NCBI RefSeq assembly: GCF_014235785.1
Contig: NZ_CP060137.1
Coordinates: 1,612,001 to 1,676,000, forward strand
Direction: 5' to 3'
Source of the DNA: Bacillus sp. PAMC26568
GTDB taxonomy: Bacteria > Bacillota > Bacilli > Bacillales > Bacillaceae
DNA: 64,000 bases
Numbering within the stretch: position 1 is the first letter of the stretch; each line of letters begins with the position of its first letter. Shown one piece after another: positions 1 to 9,600 of this stretch. The notes below the pieces were generated by a model that was not told where the DNA came from, did no database searches, and worked only from the letters and a program-made list of their open reading frames with translations. The position numbers and the translations under genes are program-made.

Positions 1-110
1 CAATAGCAGCTTTAATTGCAAAAGGAGATGTTTCACTTTCGGGACATGAAGCGATAGATGTATCTTATCCTCAATTCTTTGAGCATTTGGATCAGCTCGC
101 TGTAAAGTAA
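1..110 (+). CDS. aroA: 3-phosphoshikimate 1-carboxyvinyltransferase (EPSP synthase), C-terminal end only
   Basis: The reading frame is open from the left edge and stops at 108-110, giving the last 35 residues of a protein. The ending GDVSLSGHEAIDVSYPQFF is characteristic of the C-terminus of EPSP synthase, which joins shikimate-3-phosphate and PEP in aromatic amino-acid synthesis. In B. subtilis this gene (there called aroE) is the last of the trp-his-tyr-aro supraoperon and lies just before ypiA, as here. A strong terminator follows at once, so transcription from the supraoperon should end here. The start lies outside the window. Confidence 0.9.
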   Translation, partial: IAALIAKGDVSLSGHEAIDVSYPQFFEHLDQLAVK

Positions 111-113
111 GAT

Positions 114-148
114 AAAACCTTTCGGGACATGGTCCCGAAAGGTTTTTT
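114..148 (+). terminator. Rho-independent terminator of aroA
   Basis: A 15-bp perfect stem (114-128 with 132-146) with a three-base loop ends in a run of T. It starts four bases after the aroA stop codon. Confidence 0.93.
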
Positions 149-169
149 AAAGAGATAAGAGAAAGTATA

Positions 170-300
170 AAGTTTTGCGCATTGATGTCCAGCGCAAGCG
201 CCTAACTCCTCGGTCAGAACGAATCTGCCAGTAAAGTCAAAACCGGACTTTTCTGTCAGCTCCTTTTCTGCCTGTCGTGACCCTGGCGCTTGCGCTTTTC
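170..300 (+). repeat. Dispersed structured intergenic repeat, copy 1
   Basis: This is one of at least four related intergenic copies in the window (others near 1292, 50711 and 62272). It begins with TTTTGCGCATTGATG and ends with GCGCTTGCGCTTTTC. The 12-base arm at 191-202 is the perfect reverse complement of 285-296, and an inner hairpin pairs AAAGTC (233-238) with GACTTT (246-251). Similar elements ending in GCGCTTGCGCTTTTC are, as I recall, common between genes in Bacillaceae. The function is unknown. Confidence 0.8.
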
Positions 301-373
301 ATATAATTGTCATAACCAGCCCGAACTCATCATAGCTTGTCTTAAGAAGAATCGAAGGGTGGGATGATAGTCT

Positions 374-1270
374 TTGGCGTATATCATTGAAGATGCGAAT
401 GTCTTAAAAAACAATGGTTTTGAAAAAAGCTCTCTGCTGATTCGGAATAACAGAATTGATTATATAAGTCCTTCATTAAAACGGATGAAATCTATGAAAA
501 TGAATGCAGGGTCCTATGTGCTGACACCTGGACACGTGATGCTTGATTTCTCTCTTGAAGGTGCATTTTCTGATATTAAAAGAATCTTTATGGAAAAACT
601 GATTGTAAAAGGCTGTACGACCGTGATTGCAGTTGCTTCAGCAGAATATGAACGGGATCTTCCAGAAGCGATTCGAAAAAAGAAACAAATCATGATTAAT
701 TCTCCTATCGATTACTGCATCGGTGTAAAAGTTCCGCTGAAAAAACTGACCCCATCATTGCTCATTAACTGCAAAAAAAATAAAATCCCGCTGCTTGTTA
801 TCGAGATCAACGCAGAAGATTCCATTGCCGATTTCCCATGGGAATGGATCAGAAATAGCATTTATGGTTTTCCAATGACGTTACTGCCGCTTTGGAGAGA
901 GCATGCTTCTTTAAATAAAAAGAAAATGCAATTCATACAATTGATGATGAAACACCGAATTTCAGCAGAACTGGAGTGTCCAATGGAGCATGTCCAGATA
1001 GAAAAACCGATCTTAATGAAAATTGGCATTTACCCAGAAAAAGGAGATATCCGCATCGGCGGCGAAGTTGATTATAACCTGTATAGGCTAAATGAGTTCA
1101 ATTCAGTTGAAGAAAAGTTCTCTGGAGGGTATCATAATCATATTCCTGAATTTACGATTCATAAAGGACAGCTGATCAAAGTAGGTCAGAAAATTTGTTT
1201 AAAACCAGGATTTGGAGAATATTGTGAAATTGCCATGTCTGGAAGGTTTTCTGCAAATGCTGTCCCATAA
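374..1270 (+). CDS. Amidohydrolase-like protein without recognisable metal ligands
   Basis: This encodes 298 residues from a TTG start at 374, with GGTGGGATGA upstream as ribosome-binding site. The N-terminus (IIEDANVLKNN, then LLIRNNRIDYI and LTPGHVMLDF) resembles the small beta-sandwich and first strand of amidohydrolases such as dihydroorotase or adenine deaminase. In those families the strand is followed by a His-x-His metal pair; here it reads VMLDFSLEG, so the metal-binding histidines are missing. No later conserved metal ligands were evident. I infer a catalytically inactive or diverged member. It lies alone between two copies of the dispersed repeat, downstream of the aroA terminator and before ypiA. 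No exact function can be given. Confidence 0.7.
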   Translation: MAYIIEDANVLKNNGFEKSSLLIRNNRIDYISPSLKRMKSMKMNAGSYVLTPGHVMLDFSLEGAFSDIKRIFMEKLIVKGCTTVIAVASAEYERDLPEAIRKKKQIMINSPIDYCIGVKVPLKKLTPSLLINCKKNKIPLLVIEINAEDSIADFPWEWIRNSIYGFPMTLLPLWREHASLNKKKMQFIQLMMKHRISAELECPMEHVQIEKPILMKIGIYPEKGDIRIGGEVDYNLYRLNEFNSVEEKFSGGYHNHIPEFTIHKGQLIKVGQKICLKPGFGEYCEIAMSGRFSANAVP

Positions 1271-1291
1271 GGAGTTCCCCTGAAAGTTTAT

Positions 1292-1434
1292 AACTATAAA
1301 ATTTTGCGCATTGGTGTCCAGTTCCAGCGCCTGACAACCCGGTCAAAGCGGTGCTGCCGATGAAGTCAAACCGGGACTTCAGCGTCAACCCCAATTATGC
1401 CTGCCGGAGGAATAAAGGTGCTTGCGCTTTTCTT
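1292..1434 (+). repeat. Dispersed structured intergenic repeat, copy 2
   Basis: The copy starts with ATTTTGCGCATTGGTGTCC and ends with GTGCTTGCGCTTTTC. The inner hairpin pairs TGAAGTC with GACTTCA, where copies 1 and 3 have AAAGTC with GACTTT. The paired bases change together, so the stem is kept while the sequence differs. Confidence 0.75.
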
Positions 1435-1451
1435 AGAAAGGGCGTTACAAG

Positions 1452-2717
1452 TTGAAAAATTCACTAGCTGAAGCAATAGAATTAGTTGAGTCAGGACAAG
1501 CAGAAGAAGGCTTGAAAAAACTGACAGCGATCGAAAAGACTCTGCATGATGAGGAGAAATTTCTGCTTGCGGAAAAATACTATCAGTGGGGCAATACAGA
1601 ACAAGCGCTGAATATTATGGAAGACATGCAGCTGCTGTATCCGGAAGAATCTGAGATTACGGTGTTTTTAGCAGAACTCTATATTGATATGGATGAGGAA
1701 GAAAAGGCACTTGAACTCTTAAACACAATTTCTGAAACAGATTCTTCTTATGTGCAGGCACTAATCTTATCTGCAGATTTGTATCAAATGCAGGGGCTTA
1801 ACGAAGTAAGCGAGCAAAAGCTGCTTGCTGCAAAAAAAATAGTGCCGAATGAACCTGTAATTGACTTTGCTTTAGGTGAACTTTATTTTCATCAAGGTCA
1901 CTACCATAGAGCCATTCCCTATTTTAAAGATGTGTTAAAAGAGCATGCTGTGATAACGGGAGTCAATGTCTATCAAAGGCTGGCAGAATCAATCAGTGCC
2001 TCCGGCGAATTTGAAGAAGCTCTTCCGTATTATGAGAAAGCAGTAGAAGAACAAGTGGATCTGCATACCCTATTCGGATATGGATTCACGGCATTGCAGG
2101 CTAATTATACAAAAACAGCCATCGATCAGTTTATTAAATTAAAAGAGCTCGATCATGAATATACATCTCTTTACTTATATTTAGCAAAAGCATACGAAGA
2201 AGAAGGCATGCTGCAAGAAAGTCTGCAAACAGTAAAAGATGGGCTGAAGGTCGATGAATATAATAAAGAACTTTTCGTCTACGGCGGGAAAGTAGCCTTG
2301 AAAAACAATGAACCGCATGAAGCTGTAAAATTGCTTCGTGAAGCAATTGCAATTGATCCAGGCCATGTTGAGGCAACAATAACACTGACAAATATTTACA
2401 TGCAGGAACAAAAATTTGAAGACGTGATTGATTGTCTGAAGGAAGTAATGAGGTACGGAGAGGAAGATCCGGAATACGACCGGAAATTAGCCCGGGCTTA
2501 TCATGAAACGGAGCAATATTCAGATGCATTAAACCATTACCAGCGCGCATATAATTTCTTCAAGGAAGAACCAGATTTTCTTATGGAGTATGGCTATTAC
2601 TTGTTAGAAGATGGAAATCGCGCTGCTGCTCAGGAAATGTTCCGTCAAGCTTTGAAGTACGATCCGGCGAATGTCGAAATCGAAGAGATTTTGATACAAT
2701 TAGAGGATGATTTTTAA
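1452..2717 (+). CDS. ypiA: Tetratricopeptide-repeat protein YpiA
   Basis: This encodes 421 residues from a TTG start with GAAAGGGCG just upstream. The whole protein is built of about a dozen degenerate 34-residue TPR helix pairs, for example PVIDFALGELYFHQGHYHRA and EPDFLMEYGYYLLEDG. It is very acidic, has no signal peptide or membrane segment, and should act as a cytoplasmic protein-protein scaffold. It occupies the same position after aroA and before ypiB as in B. subtilis, where the protein is of the same size. Its partners are not known from the sequence. Confidence 0.92.
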   Translation: MKNSLAEAIELVESGQAEEGLKKLTAIEKTLHDEEKFLLAEKYYQWGNTEQALNIMEDMQLLYPEESEITVFLAELYIDMDEEEKALELLNTISETDSSYVQALILSADLYQMQGLNEVSEQKLLAAKKIVPNEPVIDFALGELYFHQGHYHRAIPYFKDVLKEHAVITGVNVYQRLAESISASGEFEEALPYYEKAVEEQVDLHTLFGYGFTALQANYTKTAIDQFIKLKELDHEYTSLYLYLAKAYEEEGMLQESLQTVKDGLKVDEYNKELFVYGGKVALKNNEPHEAVKLLREAIAIDPGHVEATITLTNIYMQEQKFEDVIDCLKEVMRYGEEDPEYDRKLARAYHETEQYSDALNHYQRAYNFFKEEPDFLMEYGYYLLEDGNRAAAQEMFRQALKYDPANVEIEEILIQLEDDF

Positions 2718-2793
2718 CTCGCAAACAGAAGGATTTCACCTAAGATCTGTTGAACTTTAAAAGATAAGAATCTACAGTTAGCAGAGGAGGGAA

Positions 2794-3342
2794 ATGCATA
2801 TGATGGCCCCTGTATCTGTCATTGAGAAGAAGGATTTTATCAGGTGGTTCTTAAATCATTATCAGTTGAAGAGACGAGAGTGTGTTTGGATTTTGAATTA
2901 CTTAATGAGTCACGATACGCTGATGGAAAAAGTGCATTTCGTCGAGCAGGCTCAGTATTGTCCGCGTGGGATTATCATGTCAACGCATTGTGTAGAGGAA
3001 GTGCCATTTCGTTTTTACAAAGAAAATGTCATGACAACGGATGCAGAAAAATCGTTTCATGATATTCGGTTAAATAAAGACGAGGATCTGTTCATTCAGC
3101 TTAACTTCCGTTCGGCCTACCAGTCGCCGAATTACGCAGCCGTGCTTGAAGCAAATCCATTTATGCCAAAACACTTGAACATCAATGAAAAAGACCGTGT
3201 TATCGCTGAAAGAATTTTAGAAGAATCCATTCAGACTTTCCAAAAAGAAAAGCTGCTGCAAATGATTGATGACGCGCTTGACCGACAAGATAAAGAAGCA
3301 TTTGCAAGTTTAACAGAAAAACTGAAATGCTTGAATAAGTGA
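2794..3342 (+). CDS. ypiB: UPF0302 family protein YpiB
   Basis: This encodes 182 residues from ATG, with GAGGAGGG eight bases upstream. Blocks such as [32 protein letters not shown] and [20 protein letters not shown] match the highly conserved YpiB family (UPF0302) of Bacilli. The internal ATG at 2803 is an alternative start, because the B. subtilis protein is about three residues shorter. It is a soluble protein of unknown biochemical role; in B. subtilis it precedes ypiF and qcrABC. Here the large pullulanase gene lies between ypiB and ypiF, and a terminator follows, so any co-transcription with qcrABC is broken. Confidence 0.93.
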   Translation: MHMMAPVSVIEKKDFIRWFLNHYQLKRRECVWILNYLMSHDTLMEKVHFVEQAQYCPRGIIMSTHCVEEVPFRFYKENVMTTDAEKSFHDIRLNKDEDLFIQLNFRSAYQSPNYAAVLEANPFMPKHLNINEKDRVIAERILEESIQTFQKEKLLQMIDDALDRQDKEAFASLTEKLKCLNK

Positions 3343-3374
3343 GAACCTCCTGAGAGAAGAGGTTCTTTTTTTTA
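3342..3374 (+). terminator. Rho-independent terminator of ypiB
   Basis: An eight-base-pair stem AGAACCTC (3342-3349) with GAGGTTCT (3359-3366) is followed by a long T run. Confidence 0.9.
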
Positions 3375-3378
3375 TTAA

Positions 3379-3480
3379 ACTGATCATACTGTGTTTTATA
3401 CTGATAAAATCTTAGTTTAGACCAATAAAATTGAAAATTAGACTGATAAAACCATGAATTAGACCGATAAAACCTGAAAG
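3379..3480 (+). repeat. 21-nt tandem repeat upstream of the pullulanase gene
   Basis: Consecutive 21-base units start at 3400, 3421 and 3442, with an 18-base partial unit at 3463-3480 and a more diverged unit at 3379-3399. The common core is AC(T/C)(G/A)ATAAAA followed by an AT-rich stretch ending in TTAG. The units are head to tail with no spacer, and there is no gene in the tract. Confidence 0.85.
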
Positions 3481-3582
3481 TAATGGTAAATCTCTAAGTT
3501 AGATAGTGTGGATTACTACTAAATAAATTTTTCTGAATTTTCAATTGATTTTTCGGTCAGAACATGACAAAATATGATTGTT

Positions 3583-3602
3583 ATATGTAACCGTTTACAT
3601 AT
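3583..3602 (+). promoter_or_regulatory. CcpA/LacI-type operator (cre) 1 of the pullulanase gene
   Basis: TGTAACCGTTTACA at 3586-3599 fits the catabolite-responsive element consensus TGWAANCGNTNWCA at every position. It sits in a wider near-palindrome centred on CG at 3592-3593. It could bind CcpA or a maltose-type LacI-family repressor. Confidence 0.75.
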
Positions 3603-3627
3603 TTGGCAATATTTTTTTAAATTGTCA

Positions 3628-3651
3628 GTTTGTGCAAACGATTTCACAAAC
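3628..3651 (+). promoter_or_regulatory. CcpA/LacI-type operator (cre-like) 2 of the pullulanase gene
   Basis: TGCAAACGATTTCA (3633-3646) differs from the cre consensus at one position. It lies inside a palindrome whose arms GTTTGTG (3628-3634) and CACAAAC (3645-3651) match perfectly. Its centre is 47 bp from that of the first operator and about 32 bp before the start codon. Confidence 0.68.
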
Positions 3652-3671
3652 AAGCATAAGGGGGAAAAGGG

Positions 3672-6600
3672 ATGAGGAGAAGTCAAAAGAAATGGACAGC
3701 GATGTTTCTTATATGGCTGTTGTTATTCAGCGGGATGACCAGTACTTGGCCTGTCATTTCTGAAGCAGCAGAAACAGGGATAACAGTTGATGGAAGCAAA
3801 GAAGACTGGAAAGAAACTCAATCTCTTTCTTCTTCTGCGGCCGCGGGCTATGAAGGATTTCAGCTTGGGGATGTCTACCTGAAAAATGACAGTCAGTACT
3901 TATATTATTGGGTCGATGCTAAGAATATCCCGAATTGGGGAGAGAATGGGATGTATCTCAATCTCGCACTCAACGTAAATGACATTGATTCAAAAGTGGA
4001 AGAAAATCCATGGGGAGCTCCGTTTCATTTTGGAGGCATGGACGAGAAACCGCAGTTTCATATTGTTTCAAGAATCAAAAATGATAATGAAATGAACGGA
4101 GCTGCTCTTTACAGTTCAAGTGATTTAAGTATACCTATACTTTCAACGTGGGACGGCGCAGAGGCTGCAGAGTTTGCTGTTGACCGGACACAAGGGTTTG
4201 AAGGTAAAATTCCTTTGAGCGAACTTGGATTAAAAAATGATGACACGCTAAAAGCAATTGCCGTTTTGAGCGGAAATAATGCTGCTGAACATGGCGCTTT
4301 TGACGTTAGTCCCGAAGCAGACGGAAATGCCACCGCGAAATCATGGAATGAAAAAGACAATCCTAATGTTCAATCTGCATACAGCAGTGAATATAAAGTC
4401 AGCGGGATCGATCAGGCAGCAAAACTCAACCTGATCTCATCATCTCCTGCTAATGGAGAAAAAAATGTTAAGACCGCTTCTCCTATTACTCTTACTTATA
4501 ATGAATCGATTCAGCTGGCCCAGCCAGATTTGATCGAGCTTAAAGACAGCGAAGGACAAGCTGTTAAATCGGAGATAAAGGCAAATGGAACTCAAGTAAC
4601 GGTTAAGCCTGAAGCACTGCAAACAGCTCAATCGTATATACTGTCTGTTCCTAAGCAAGCCATTTTAGGCGAGGTTTCTAAAACTTCCTTGGATAAGGAC
4701 CTTTCCGTTTCCTTTGAAACAAATAGTGAATCACTCTATACATTCAAAATCAATTACTTCCGTTTTGATGGCAAACAAAATGAATGGGATATGTGGATTT
4801 GGGAAGATGGAAAAGACGGCAAGGAATATGATTTTAATAGAACAGCTGATGGATTTGCCTCTGCATCTCAAGAATTCTCATCTTCTAAAATCAATGTCAT
4901 TACCCGTCCTGGAAGCTGGGCCAGTCAGGAAATGCAGCGTACCATCTCGGTTCCTGATGGAAAGAAAGAAGTAGAGGCCTGGATTGTAGAAGGGGTTGAA
5001 ACGGTTTATTACAGCAAAGAGGAAGCTAATATTTCAGAAAGAGTTCAGACTGCTATGATGGATAGTGCAGATACGATTACTGTTACTACCACTCATCCAG
5101 TTGAAGATTCAGAGATTGATACGTTTAGAGTGACAAATAATGAAAGCAAAAAAGAGTTAAAAGCAAACGTGAAAAAAGTAAGGGACAATCAAGTTTTGCT
5201 GACAATCGAGAATCCCGAAGATGTTGATGTGACAAAGCCATATGAAGTAAGAAGCGATCATTTTGCTCCGGCACAGGTCACAATGAGAAAAATCTTAGAT
5301 GATAAGAAGTATTACTATAATGGAAGAGATTTAGGATTAACCTATCAATCTTCAAAAAGCACATTTAAACTATGGGCACCGACAGCTGAAAAAGTGAGTG
5401 TTGCTTTATTTGACGATGCTGGAACTTATAACGAAGCAGGCCTTGTTGAAGACCATACAAATGGCTCTGAACGGAAAATGGACCGCTCAGATAACGGTGT
5501 TTGGTCAAAAGAGATAACCGGTGATTTAAACGGTCAATTCTATATGTTTAAAGTTGAATTTGCAGATGGGAAAATAAATTATGTGGCTGACCCTTACTCT
5601 GTTGCAGTTGGTGCAAACGGTCAGCGATCAGCGATTCTCTCACTGGACAAAACGGATCCTGTGAAATGGAATCAATCAAGCAAGCCTGTTCATATCGAAC
5701 CGACAGATGCCATTTTGTATGAGCTCCATGTACGTGATTTCTCAATTGCCGAAAATTCAGGGATGAAAAATAAAGGGAAATTCAAGGCATTTACAGAAAC
5801 AGGAACAACAGATAATAACGGAAACAATACTGGAATTGATCATTTAAAAGATTTAGGTGTAACACACGTTCATTTATTGCCTTCTTATGATTTTAAAACA
5901 GTAAATGAATTAACCGTTGATGATCCTAATTCTAAAAACCCTAAGTTCAACTGGGGATATGATCCTCAAAACTACAATGTACCTGAAGGATCGTATTCTA
6001 CGGATCCGCAAGATCCGGCAGTACGTGTAAAAGAATTTAAAGAAATGGTTCAATCCATGCATGATCAGGGGATTCGCGTCGTTATGGATGTTGTATACAA
6101 TCATACCTTTGATGTGCCAAATGGTCCGTTTGATAAAATCGTTCCGGGTTATTATTACCGGACAACGGATACAGGCAAGCTTGCAAATGGATCAGGTGTA
6201 GGAAATGAAATTGCAAGCGAACGCCCAATGGTTCGCAAGTACATTAAAGATTCAGTTCGTTATTGGGCTGAAGAGTACAATGTAGATGGATTCCGCTTTG
6301 ATTTGATGGGATTAATTGATACTCCTACAATGGAACAAATTACGAAGGAATTGCATGAGCAGGTTGATCCAAGCATCCTGGTTTATGGAGAACCGTGGCA
6401 AGCTGGCGGTTCACCGCTTCCTGAAAATCAGCAAACCGTAAAAGGTTCTCAAAAAGACAAACATTTTGCAGTCTTCAATGATAATTTAAGAGGGGCAATT
6501 AAAGGCGGCAGTGATGATGCCTCAAAAGGATTCGCTACAGGGGAAACAGGTAAAGAAGCAGATCTTTTAAAAGGTGTGTATGGAGCAATTAATGATTTCA

Positions 6601-9600
6601 CAAACAGTCCTACAGAAACAATAAATTACGTAACAGCACATGACAACTTGAACATGTGGGATAAAGTCATTAAAACACAAGGACTTGAGGATCAAGAAGG
6701 CTTTGTTGAAATTAAAGATGGAATCCTTCAAGGCGAGGATGCCGTAAAATACTCTTCAGTTGAAGAAGCGGTTGCTGCAGCCAGCCCTCATCATGCAGTA
6801 GATAAGAATTACGTAATGGAAAATGAAACAGTTAAGCGCAGCCTGTTGGCAAATGGCATTGCCCTCACTTCTCAAGGAATTCCATTCATTCATGCAGGAG
6901 ATGAACTGCTGCGCACGAAATTCGGGGATCACAATAGCTACAAAAGTCCGGATGCAATCAATCAAATTCGCTGGGCTGATAAAAAAGAGTACGAGGAAGT
7001 CTTTGATTATTACAAAGGATTAATTGAAATGAGAAAAACGCATCCTGCTTTCAGAATGAGTACAAAAGAAGCTGCCGAGAAGAACATTGAAGTCTTTAAG
7101 CAAGACGGGAATATTGTTGCTTATAAGCTCAAAAATCATGCTAATGGCGACAGCTGGAATAACATTGTCGTTATCTATAACGGAAACAATGAAGCCAAAA
7201 AAGTGACATTGCCTGACGATGTCAAATGGAATGTAGCTGTTGATCATAAAGATGCTGGTACAAAATCGCTTAGAACAATAGACAAAGCTGAGGCAGAAAT
7301 ACAGCCGCTTTCTATGATGGTTTTATTCGATGAAGAAAAAACCTACACACCAGTTGTTGAATCGATTGATGTTACCCCTAAAGAATTAGGCTTAGAACCA
7401 GGCAGCACAAGAGTCATTCGTGCTATTGCGAAAGATCAAAACGGAAATCCAAGTACAGAGAAAATATTCTGGTCTGCAAAAAATGATAAGATTGCAACTG
7501 TCAATCAGGCAGGGAAAATCACGGCCCTAAAGAAAGGGAAAACGGAAATCACTGCAGCAATCGGTGATGTGAAAGCAACGATTCATGTAACGGTTGCGGA
7601 TTTAATTCCCTCATCGATTACTTTGACAGGTGCAGACAGCATCTTCGAAGGCTTTACTTCACAGATGACTGCTTTAGTAAAAGATCAATTTGGACAAAGC
7701 ATTTCACAAGCCGATGTGAAATGGAATACAAGCGATGCATCTGTTGCTTCCGTGAATTCGAATGGAGAAGTAAGGGCTCTAAAACAAGGAAAAGCAACAA
7801 TTACAGCACAAGCTGGCGATGTAAAAGCTCAATTAGAATTAACCGTGAAAAAATATGAGAAAAGATACATCCAATTCACCTATTCCAGAGAAGGAAACGA
7901 TTATACAGATTGGAATATCTGGACGTGGCAAACAGGACTTGAGGATGGTGAAAAGCGCTTCACGAAGGAAAATGATAAAGGAGCTATTTCTACATTTGAA
8001 ATAGGGCCTGATGCTTCAAGGATTGGCTTCGTGTTAAGAAAAGGGCAGGATTGGGCTGAAAAAGATCCTTACGATCAAGACCGCTATATAGAAGCAGATC
8101 CTGTTCAGACATTCACAAAGGTTTTTGTTGAGAGCGGCAAAGGAGAGTTTCATACCGTTCCTGCAGTTAAAGGACCTGTTATTTCTGATGGGAAAGCGAC
8201 ATTCTTTTATCGTGATCAGGAGCTGTTTGAAAATAATGCAATGCATAGGATTGAAGCAGTAAAGCTGAGGATTGACGGAAATCTTTATGATATGGAATAT
8301 GATCAGAAAAATGAATATTTCAAGCATACATTTGATATTCCGAAAGAAGGAAAGTACGAATATACGTATCTTGTAACAAAAGACGGAGTGACAACAGAAG
8401 TTAAAGATCCTTATTTTGAGAAATCGTTTATTGAGTACATTGTTCCAAAAGTGAAGATGGACGCAAGTGTATATCCAAATGAAATCCAATCCAATCAGAA
8501 TGCCGTTTTAAGCTTAAAGATCGCTTCCGAACGGGATGGTATAAAATTTACCAGCTTGTATGCAGACGCATCTTCAATTGGAGGATCTAAAGAGCTGCAG
8601 ATTGATCCTCAATTGAACGAAATTACTCTTTCAGTAAAAGATTCAGTAACAGCAGGTGAGAAGGAAATTCCGGTAACAGCAGTAGATGAGTTTGGAAACA
8701 AACACACGACAACCGCAAAAGTAACAGTAAAAACAAGAGTTTCTTCTGATGAAGGTGATTTTGACTGGGATGAAGCAAGAATTTACTTCATGCTGACAGA
8801 TCGATTTTTTGATGGGGATACATCTAATAATGATCCCAATGATGAAAATTATAATCAAAAGCATCCAGAAACATATCATGGCGGTGATTTTAAAGGAATC
8901 ACAAACAAACTGGATTACCTTGAAGGTTTAGGAATTAATACAATCTGGATCACGCCGATCGTGGATAATATTGATTGGGATCTGAGACACAATAAAGACG
9001 GCAATCAATATGGATATCATGGATATTGGGCTAAAGATTTTACCAAGATTGATGAACATTTAGGAAAAATAAAAGACTTTAATGAATTAATTGATAAAGC
9101 ACATGAACGGAATATAAAAGTCATGGTTGACGTTGTGCTGAATCATACCGGATATGGTCTGAAAGAAAACGATGCTAATAATGACGGCATCCCAAACTTT
9201 CCGACAGAGGAAGATCGCAGCCGTTTTAAAGGTATGCTCCGTGATGGCGGAACAGATGTCATCAAAGGTGAACTCGCTGGCTTGCCAGATTTAAAAACAG
9301 AAGATTCTGAAGTTCGCAAAAAAATCATTGAATGGCAAACAAAGTGGGCAGCACATAAAACGGATACAGGTCAATCTATTGATTATTTCCGCGTCGATAC
9401 AGTAAAGCATGTTGAAGAAACAACCTGGAAGGCATTTAAAAATGAATTAACAAAAGTGAACCCGAATTTCAAAATGATCGGCGAGTACTATGGAGCAGGC
9501 ATTGATAATACGGGCGGTTATTTAAATAGCGGACAAATGGATTCGCTTTTAGACTTTAATTTCAAGTATGATGCCCGCGACTTTATCAATGGAAACATAG

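Noticed and set aside
8034..8489. 151-codon minus-strand frame inside the amylopullulanase gene
   Set aside because: Composition (Phe, Ile, Cys, Asn rich) is that of an antisense shadow of a coding strand; no start signals.
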